This document shows, one piece after another, positions 56,422 through 64,000 of a DNA stretch of 64,000 nt. The translations under genes were made by a program, and so were the position numbers. This DNA is from Pseudeuparius sepicola (taxonomy: Eukaryota > Arthropoda > Insecta > Coleoptera > Anthribidae): contig OY987308.1 in assembly GCA_963920635.1 (NCBI GenBank), positions 5,088,225 to 5,152,224 of the forward strand. The letters run 5' to 3'. Position 1 is the stretch's first letter. Every line of letters starts with the position of its first letter. The notes under the pieces are model-generated. The model searched no databases. It saw only the letters and a program-made list of their open reading frames with translations, and was not told the DNA's origin.

Positions 56422-58258
56422 AAATTTATTTGAGATGGTATGAAATGTATTGGGTTTAATAGTACAATAAGCAAGGGTTTTTTCCAGGAAAAAAAATGTA
56501 GAAGTTTTTTTCTTAACGGTTCTATATGCTCCTGGGGGCGCTGAATTCAAATCTGAGGTTTGCCACCCCGCCAGGCGTCGGCTTCATAACGAAAATTGCA
56601 CATAACCTCATTTTTTCGGCACTATTTTGAGTTTTTTGACTATAACTCGAAAAGTAAGCATCCATCGATGGTACAAGTCATATAGCAAATTAAAGTAGAC
56701 TAAATTTCCTTTAAAATGCATACAACAACTCTGAAGTTTGGACAATCCATAACGCCACTAGCGCTTGTTAAAAAGAAGCCATTTCTTAACTCTTCGCTAA
56801 GAAAGCCGACAACGCTATTCTAACTTTGCGCTTGTACCCTACTATCAACTTATACACCTGAAACCAATTATTTTATGACTTTAAGGAACTTCAGTGGGGT
56901 CCATGGTCGATGGGTCAAACGAAATTGTGCTACTCTTAATTTACAGAGAACTAGGTGTTAGTGTTAATGAAGGAAACTATTCACGCATCAATTATCTCTT
57001 GCATGCGCCCCACGTTTTTCATTTTAAATCTCACAAGTATTTTCATAGCTATTGAAAATTCACAATCACAAATTCTCAGAACTATCTTTACGGGGTTAGG
57101 AATCTGTATGCGGCCAAGAGAAATTATTTTATACTTTTTATTCCGTTATTTTAGTTATATATTCAATAATAATAATAATTTTATGTTAAACGGAGACCTG
57201 AAAGCCTGGCTATCCTTTTGGGAGCATATTATTATACTGCTATTTTATACATACAGGCATTTATTCCTTTGCTCAATGATTATTTATTTATAATAATACC
57301 AATTTGGACATTGGTCGAGTCTAAGGTTTCCAAGCGGAAGTGAGCGCATGCAAGCCGCTTTCCACTTGCATTTCTTAGATGGTAAATCGTAATAGAGCTG
57401 GATATTTAAAATTTGGGACATTTTAAGCTGACACTATATTAAAACCCAAGCATGACGTCATATTTCATTGTTGTTTAGGGACTGGAATGGCACTGCTCGA
57501 CGAAAAAAATGGCGATTTATTATAGTTTATAACAGAGGTATTCTGTTGTTATAGGTATGTCAGTTTCTGACGTTTTGAATGTTCCGTATTTTAAATATCC
57601 AGTTTTATTACCATTTCCACCCTTTTTACGGTCACGAATTTTCTTTGCGTTCAATATTTCGCAGTTTTGTCATATTAACAGAGCTTTTATTAGTAGATTC
57701 GTTTGCGATAACATGAAATTTCCATGCTCAGAAACAGACCATTGTGTGAATTGCAGAAGAATAAACACTATTTTGGTATTAAGGGATGATCTGTTCAACC
57801 AGCTGAAGAAGCTAGAATTCTGGATATTATATTTTGGAAGAGTATTTTGTAACGTATGCAAGAATGAAATGAGAAAATTTAGTTTATAGCCCCAAAGCAA
57901 ACCAATGGTCCACTATACAATGAAGAAACTGAAAAATCTAATGCGTTCTATACTTATTTACACTACTAGCCATGAAATTCATTTCAAACCAAAAGGTACC
58001 AAAATACTCTTGCTTGCCTTTTAGACTCGCCTTTCTTAATAAAATCTATGAATGTATGCCATGTAAGGTTGTCAAACTAAAGGAACATATCAAACAACCA
58101 TTTTATTTCATTTTGGATGTTAAATTCGTTGTAGCACTCATTTGCATGGTTTAATATTTTAAGAAATTCTGCAACAATGGTGTTTTTTACTTTAATCCAC
58201 CCTGTTCGTTTTTTTCGTCATGTGGCGCCAGTGGCGATCGCTTGAAACAGCGCTATGC
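56420..58258. other. No supported gene
   Basis: Two plus-strand ORFs (56955-57293 and 57557-57889) of about 110 codons have no recognisable domain, no good start context and no homologue within the window. The second contains scattered CxxC pairs (HCVNC, FCNVC) but no known spacing. I see no repeat structure. Confidence 0.4.
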
Positions 58259-58276
58259 ATTTAGAGAAATGTACTT

Positions 58277-59624
58277 AATAATATAATAATAATAACAAGG
58301 CTTTATTTAGAAATTTGCTACAATATTACATCAATATTTTGAATACATATTATACCCTCCATTATATTATAATAGCGTCATTAATAATTAAAAGATACTT
58401 TTGCTTCAATGTATATTTTTAATTTTGATTTAAATATTGATAATTTTTTTATAGTTTTTAAATCTGTTGGAAGTTCATTAAACATTTTTAAGCCTTTATA
58501 ACATAACTGATTCTGTCCAAATGTTGTCCGAAAATTAATTAGATTAAAATCATTTGTGCATCTGACATTATAATTGTGAAGTTCATTATTATATTTAATA
58601 AAGTTGTTATAGGAAATACTTGGAATCAATTTATTCTTTAATTTAAAAACAAAAACTAATGTATTTTCGACTATTTTCTGGTACACACTAAAACAATTTA
58701 ATTTCTCATGCATCCTGAAAACATTTGTATATTTATCACAATTTAAAATTACTCTCAAAGCTCTATTTTGTAACTTCTGTAACACATCAATTTGAGACTT
58801 ATTTAACAAAAATAACACAGTGGAGCAATATGTAAAATGTGGGTATATAATTGATTTGAAAATGTTTAACTTCGACTTTTGTGTCAAATCACTTGATATT
58901 CTTGAAAAGTATCAAATTTTTTTTGAAATTTTAGCTGAAAGATATTCAATATATTTGCAAAAATTTAATTTGGAATCTAAAAATAATCCCAGGTTTCATC
59001 AAGGTTAGCATTTGATAAAACCATGTATTTTGATTTACTGGAATTTAGTTTTAACTTATTTAATTCAAACCAAACTGACATACTTTTTAAATCTTTTCTC
59101 AAATTTTCAAATATCTCCATTTTCGAATTTCCAACAAAATAAATTAGTGTTTCATCAGCAAACAACTGAATTTTGCAATGTTTCACTGTCTTCACCAAAT
59201 CATTTATATATAAAATAAAGAGTAAAGGTCCTAAAACCGAACCCTGGGGTACTCCATGAATTGTCTCTATTGCCTTTGAACTCTTTTGTTTAAATTTAGT
59301 TATTTGATACCTGTCCACTAAGTAATCTTCCAACCATTTAAAAACTGTCCCTCTAAATCCCATTTGATACAATTTTAAAAGTAAAATTTTTCTGTTGACT
59401 GTTTCAAACGCTCTTTTTATATCCAAAAATACCACACCCACCAACTTCTTCTCATCTATGGCTCTCTTCCATACTCCAAGTAATCTTTGAATTGCAATTT
59501 CACAAGAATATTTTTTTCTAAAACCAGCCTGACACTCCGTTAATACTTCTTCTTTTTTAATAAAATCGGTTAATTGATCCTTTACAATCTTTTCCAAAAC
59601 TTTCTCATATGCAGGTAATAGGTT
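58277..59624 (-). mobile_element. Dead 5'-truncated LINE
   Basis: Minus-strand order: RT domain, C-terminal region, AATAAAG signal, ATT-rich tail at 58277-58299. The 5' end is truncated inside the RT near LLPAYEKVLEKIV. TACTT target duplications flank it. Relative to the LINE at 6780 it is more damaged. Confidence 0.85.
58381..59610 (-). pseudogene. LINE reverse transcriptase, frameshifted
   Basis: First part (59597 to 58977): ECQAGFRKKYSCE, VFLDIKRAFETVN, HGVPQGSVLGPLLFILYIN, then LFADETLIYF, where the catalytic FADD has become FADE. The frame breaks near 58980 and a TGA lies near 58910; the second part (58887 to 58381) has YPHFTYCSTVLF and ends in the MFNELPTDLKTI-type tail. Frameshift, stop and catalytic change together make it inactive. 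Confidence 0.85.
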
Positions 59625-59866
59625 TACTTCACGAGATCGGCGATTAATTCAACTTGCAGCGTTTGAACGCCAACGCAATACTATCGCCGGCGGCCACAGG
59701 GGCGATCACAGATCGCAGCACAGATTGCGGGTATTGCCGAAAAGTCGCAACAAGTATGTGCGCATCCATTTATTTACCCGCAATCTGTGCTGTGGTCGCC
59801 GGCGATAGCGTTCAAACGCTGCAAGTTGAATTGATCGCCGATTGCGCGAAGTACATTTCTCTAAAT

Positions 59867-61380
59867 ATGGACAATTTCACAGAGAAATTAATTTGAAAAC
59901 GTTATAAACAACACAATGTACAAATAAATAAGTAATAAATAAAATATGTTAAAGAAAAGCTTCAACCTTCACCTTGATTTTACTTCACTTCTTACCTATC
60001 ACTACTTTACCTTTGCACTCGAGCCTCTCTGCCGTTTTCATCGTCCGCAAGGAGCAGATTTCTATTAAAACTATTTTAATTATATTTGGAGTTTTTGTTA
60101 CTTCAAAAAGAATTTTCTGCACTTACACTTATGTTAAGCTTGAGCACTTTGTACCGTATATTTGAAAGAAGACGACCTATTGACATGGATTTGTTTCAAA
60201 ATGATGATTTATACTCTCCTTCCATACAATCAGAGCTGGGCAGATCTATTTAAAAAAGATCGATTTAAAGATCTAAGATCGCGATCTTGATCTTAGATCT
60301 AGGTCTTTTTTGTTTCACTAAAGAACTATCTTTTCCAAATCGTAGGAAAGTTTTCAGCATGGCGTGAACAGAATTATTTCCATTTCACGACACACAAATA
60401 CAAAAACAAGTCCCATTACGTTTTACATTACCAACCACAACTTTTAAAATTCTCAGTAAGTAGTGGAAAAAATTAAATACCATCATAATAATGTATTCGA
60501 GTTCAATAATTAATATTATGTTTTCAATAATTTGTCAATTTATTCTTCTTTAATTCCAACAAATATTTGTATTTCCTGTTAAACTTAAGTAGTTGCAAAT
60601 TATTTAAACATCTGGAAATTAAACCTGATTTTCTTAATTTGGTTACTGGTAAATACAAAACCATTTGGTTCATTATTTTGGAGACTTACCCTAGTAACAT
60701 ACCTTCTAATTGTACAGGTAACATTTTTCTATTCCGCAAAATGTGTTAAATCATAAGTTTTTTTATCAGAGTTTTTAATGGATTAATAGTGTAACGAAGT
60801 TACCAGTTTTTGAAGTATTCACCGTTATTATATTCCAGCTATAAGCTAGAACTGCCCTTCTAGGTATTTGGGATTTGGGATGTGCCTCAGCGGAATCACC
60901 GCCGGGGACCTGTAAATTGTTAAGCAATTTACACCCGATGTATCGAGAGTTCGAGAGTTATATAAAATTAATTTGTATAAGTTTGTGATATTAGTAAATA
61001 AATACATGGTAACTTTTAGTAACCTCTTGTCACGAACATTGCTTTTGGAGTATCAAAAGATCGAAAAATAACTGATAAATCGTTTTGCAATTTTTTTATT
61101 AAGAAATGTTGAGTCTAATTAATTAAAAGTAGTACCTACCTAACCTAAGTCAGTTAAAAAAAGTTTCAAAAGGTTAGGTAATGTAATTTCTAATCTAATA
61201 ATTTTTTTATAATTTTCAAACATACAAACTACTTGAAAAAGATATTTCTCCTGCACCTTCCTCCAAAGTCAAATGTTCAAATGTTGGTTGTGTCTTGATA
61301 GTTTGGTTGCTAGGTACGAAAGTACTGCCTAGCAACCCTTACACAACAAGAACGTTACAACCATTAATAGAATATGCGTA
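59867..61380. other. AT-rich; GATC-rich hairpin; no gene
   Basis: 60231-60300 begins CAGAGCTGGGCAGATCT and holds many GATC sites with a 12-bp inverted repeat (AGATCTAAGATC, 60269-60280, against 60289-60300). The start resembles a hAT-type terminus but I find no partner. 61311-61342 has GGTTGCTAGG and CCTAGCAACC facing each other. No coding region is supported. Confidence 0.4.
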
Positions 61381-61732
61381 GGGGAGAGTGGGTAGGAATG
61401 GGTCATTTTTTGGTTATTAATTTTTATTTATGGCAATAATTGAAATTTACTGTAAGTAGACATATCCAGGGTTGTATTATGGTTCTGGCTATTATCTTGA
61501 AACAAAAAGGGGACTTTAATCTTGAAACTTGTAGAGATACATATTGCTAATTGTGTCGTTGTTAATGTGACCCAAAGCTCCTGCTAACGGGAGGAATGGG
61601 TCACTAATAAATTTGCACGCAGGATGTATGGGTCAATCAAATTTCGGTACATAAAATAAATAAAACTAAATAGAACTTAGAATAGAAACAAGTTTTATTG
61701 ATTTTTGGTCATATTCAAAGCAACTGATAACA

Positions 61733-62341
61733 TCAGCGGATATTGGAGAAAGAACTGAAATCAATATCAAATGAAAAAATGGAAAATACCCTGTCTCTTC
61801 CACCTGACTTTGAAGGTGGTAGCAATTTTAAAACAACATCGTTTTTAGAAACATTGCTTATATCAGGCACATTGGGAAATACAAAGGATCGACCTTTTTT
61901 TCGAAGAAAATTAACTTCAAACTCATCTTGCAATTCCAATTCTAAACGGCCAACATAATGCACTATTATAGATTTTGTTGCAAATTTTACGAGCACAAAA
62001 TCTCCTGGAGATAAACTATCTATATTAAAATCAAACTCATCTCTTGGATCTTCAGGTTCGAAAACCTCATCATCAGAGCTATCATTAAGCACAGGTTCGT
62101 CTTCCTGGCTTGACGAACTTTTTTTGGCGTTTCTTTTACTCGGTAGGCACTTTTTCTTGGTCATTTTCTGGCCTTGAGTTTCAAGATTCAATTTTGAAAC
62201 CTTTTTCATTTTAGCATTTTCTATTTCCATTTTTTCGGGAGTGTCCGTTAAAATTCTTGTGCGCCCTGGTTTTCTTCCTCTTGCATCTGAAAGTTTCCTT
62301 GGTGGTGCTTTTGGGAACGGAACAACATCTTCAGGCAATAT
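61733..62341 (-). CDS. Pogo/Tigger-like transposase, C-terminal exon
   Basis: Joined to exon 2 by a short intron of about 47 bp (GTAAGTG...TTTTAG). It reads ILPEDVVPFPKAPPRKLSDA then RGRKPGRTRILTDTP, a Lys-rich segment, an acidic segment (DSSDDEVFEPEDPRDEFDF), and a folded-looking end, LSPGDFVLVKFATKSIIVHY, common in insect Tigger-like proteins. Stop at 61733-61735. Function of this tail is not established; nuclear localisation through the basic segments is plausible. Confidence 0.8.
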   Translation of the reverse strand: MLPEDVVPFPKAPPRKLSDARGRKPGRTRILTDTPEKMEIENAKMKKVSKLNLETQGQKMTKKKCLPSKRNAKKSSSSQEDEPVLNDSSDDEVFEPEDPRDEFDFNIDSLSPGDFVLVKFATKSIIVHYVGRLELELQDEFEVNFLRKKGRSFVFPNVPDISNVSKNDVVLKLLPPSKSGGRDRVFSIFSFDIDFSSFSNIR

Positions 62342-62388
62342 CTAAAACATTCAACAACAACCGAAATTTTTTTTACTTCACTTACCTA

Positions 62389-63259
62389 CTTGGCTTGTTG
62401 ATGGTTGAGAAGTAGCTGGATGGTGAATCTCTGGATTTATCGATTGTTCAGAAATGTTCAAATTAACAGTTGGTGAAGATATAGGATTTGAGGTTGACGG
62501 CTCCAATAGTCCAAACTGATTTCTATGAGGATCTTCGGCGTTATTGACACTTAAATTCTCACCTTGTGTTAAATTATTGTCGATGTGTGCAGGAACATTT
62601 GGACGATCAGTTACTGATGACATCAGAAAATCATCATCGGAGAATACGGCACGATTTAGAGGCCAAATGCCCGTTTTTTTCAAATCCTTTAATAATATTT
62701 TGTTTTGAAAAGGCTAAAACATATGCGTTATTGCAAAGTTCTGCGACATTATAAAGGGTGATAGGTTTTCCGGGATTACAAGCCATCCACTCATCGCACG
62801 CCTGGTTATAACGTGCTCTAAAAGGTCCGTAAACACTAACGTCCAATGGCTGGAGCCTATGACTACAATGTGGTGGGTAAGTAACCAAGAATACACCTGA
62901 CTGTCTCGCTTCTTCAATTAGTTCTATCGTTACATGACTTTCGTGATTATCCAAAAATAGAATTACTGGATTTTCTTTGGAGCAACGAATGTTTTTTGTG
63001 AAATGTCTAAAAGCGAACAGAAAATTGGATGCTGTCATCCATCCTGAAGGATGTCCTAAAATCAAGCTTCCAGCTGGAGCACCGGTCCCAAGAATTTCCA
63101 GATTTCTCTGGCGAGGAAAAATAAGTACTGGTGGAACAGTGTTGCCTGCTGCATTTACAAAACCACAAACAGTTGTTAATTGGACTCTTTCGCCAGACGT
63201 TACTTGGCCAACTTGCTTAAGTCCCTTTTGGGCGATTAAAATGTAATGTTTTTTTTAAA
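62389..63259 (-). CDS. Pogo/Tigger-like transposase, exon 2 (DDE domain), frameshifted
   Basis: Continues AQKGLKQVGQVTSGERVQL, GTGAPAGSLILGHPSGWM, ILFLDNHESHVTIELIEE (second catalytic Asp), PHCSHRLQPLDVSVYGPF (third). One extra A in a seven-A run at about 62680 shifts the frame after GFEK; the next frame continues TGIWPLNRAVFSDDDF, and ends in a Ser/Thr/Pro-rich linker at a GTAAGT donor near 62388. The acceptor side near 63259 is also one base out of frame beside an eight-A run. Both lesions sit in homopolymers, so sequencing error is as likely as decay. Confidence 0.8.
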
Positions 63260-63358
63260 CTATATAAATAGAAATAAAAACAGAATTACACTGCTAAAGA
63301 ATTAAGTTAGAAGCTTATTCTTGAAATGATTTATTTCTTTAATTGGAATTAAATTCAC

Positions 63359-63952
63359 TTTAGCTGGGTTATGTACAGTCGTGAGTCCTATTTCATCACA
63401 ATTCCAGATGTCATTCGCAGTAAAAATGTGACGTTTAAAAACATCGGCATTATCGAAGAATTCTGAGACATTAAATTTATTAAAACTAGTTGAACGGCTT
63501 AAACTAGTGGCTTCAGGAGATCTAAGTCTTAACTTTGGGTTTCTTTTTAAAAAACCGTAAAGCCATTCGCAGCCTAATTTTTCTTCTTCTTTATGCTTAT
63601 TTGTAAGTGTAATGTTTAAAGCATTTGCATATTTGTAAGCCATTTTTCTGGTTTGTAGCGAAGAAAGGCCATAATGCATTTTAGAACACATGATCAAATA
63701 GTCAGCTAGCTTTCTTTCTTCCGAAGCAGAAAATATTTGCCGGATGGTTAAGTTAGGTTCAAACTTGAATTCTTCTTCCTGGGGTAAAGATCTGGATGTT
63801 TTGACATGCCTCTGTAATGCCGAGAAAGATATTTTGTGTGCCTTAGCAACACTTATTATTGATGAACCTTGAAGCACCTCCTCAACTGCAGCTTTTATTT
63901 CATCATTACTCTTTCTGACCCTATCTGTTTTTTTCACCCAAAAGCGCGGCAT
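63359..63952 (-). CDS. Pogo/Tigger-like transposase, exon 1
   Basis: Start chosen at MPRFWVKKTDRVRKSN; an upstream in-frame Met only adds residues translated from the GGAATGGGTCAC terminal repeat. Residues 10-60 form a pipsqueak/CENP-B-like helix-turn-helix (SIISVAKAHKISFSALQRHV). The following part resembles the CENP-B-type second DNA-binding domain (WLYGFLKRNPKLRLRSPEA), and the exon ends with the first catalytic Asp in WNCDEIGLTTVHNPAK. A GTGAAT donor lies at 63358. It would bind element ends and cut them. Confidence 0.8.
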
Positions 63953-64000
63953 GTTGTCTAGAATGACAAAAAAATATTTCAAACAGGAGGAATGGGTCAC

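Larger units (their letters stand above)
58259..59866. mobile_element. Inverted-repeat element split by a LINE
   Basis: ATTTAGAGAAATGTACTT at the left matches AAGTACATTTCTCTAAAT at the right. After the LINE the left arm continues (ATCGGCGATTAATTCAACTT, GCAGCGTTTGAACGC, CGCCGGCGG) and pairs with 59760-59850. TACTT is repeated on both sides of the LINE (58272-58276 and 59625-59629), as expected for a target duplication. Without the LINE the element is about 260 bp. Confidence 0.85.
61381..64000 (-). mobile_element. Pogo/Tigger-like DNA transposon, partial in window
   Basis: The left terminus GGGGAGAGTGGGTAGGAATG follows TA. The element carries a transposase gene in at least three exons on the minus strand and continues past the right edge. 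GGAATGGGTCA recurs near the ends (61398, 61594 and 63989) and a variant at 61627, all on the same strand; these may be transposase-binding sites. The right terminus is outside the window. Confidence 0.85.

Noticed and set aside
54490..56474. ORFs in the 326-bp satellite
   Set aside because: Short, without recognisable domain, and fully explained by monomer repetition.
56955..57889. Two ORFs of about 110 codons
   Set aside because: Expected by chance in AT-rich DNA; no domain, homologue or splice context seen.
60231..60300. hAT element starting CAGAGCTGGGC
   Set aside because: No matching right end or transposase found in the window.
61311..61342. Facing GGTTGCTAGG and CCTAGCAACC as an RFX X-box
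   Set aside because: Spacing does not fit the usual X-box and no gene is nearby.

Overview
This is an AT-rich, intron-bearing, transposon-dense eukaryotic nuclear window, most likely from an insect. The evidence is polyketide-free and operon-free: C2H2 zinc-finger terminal exons behind consensus AG splice acceptors, Tc1/mariner and pogo-type transposases, 5'-truncated LINEs with (ATT)n or (AAAT)n tails, and many fold-back elements with TA target duplications. I cannot assign an order from sequence alone. No rRNA, intact tRNA, CRISPR array or bacterial operon is visible. The theme of the window is a cluster of zinc-finger genes embedded in hairpin-forming mobile DNA. Layout: 1-4038 is a tandem array of a 1,086-bp unit made from the 3' end of a zinc-finger gene. 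4039-6000 is its downstream flank with hairpin insertions. 6780-8250 is a truncated LINE. 10119-11610 is zinc-finger gene A. 13588-15114 holds two abutting TA-flanked inverted-repeat elements. 15918-17596 is the 3' flank of a lost copy followed by the intron of gene B. 17597-19124 is gene B with decayed extra fingers. 19470-23880 is its flank carrying a LINE, a fold-back element and a perfect hairpin. 24330-25400 is a decayed coding fragment split by a CAGGG-ended element. 25760-27697 is an apparently intact Tc1/mariner-superfamily transposon. 28664-30900 holds more inverted-repeat elements. 31123-42063 is the terminal exon of a giant zinc-finger gene. 43179-47631 and 50618-51459 are long fold-back elements. 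51840-54151 is zinc-finger gene C and a relic, both on the minus strand. 54370-56390 is a 326-bp satellite arranged as a giant palindrome. 58259-59866 is an inverted-repeat element split by a dead LINE. 61381-64000 is a pogo/Tigger-like transposon running off the right edge. The giant exon encodes about 121 C2H2 finger modules (about 3,650 residues if one 4-bp deletion is ignored), built from 29 complete four-finger units of 354 bp that are organised into one-, three- and two-unit higher-order repeats. The three smaller genes share one exon start (same split codon, related first residues) and use 93-bp one-finger units. In all four genes the fingers are nearly identical except at helix positions -1, 2, 3 and 6, the residues that contact DNA in this fold. 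My inference is a rapidly evolving DNA-recognition locus, comparable in logic to KRAB zinc fingers or PRDM9, sitting among transposons that it might recognise. That functional reading is a hypothesis; the repeat architecture and the residue pattern are seen directly.
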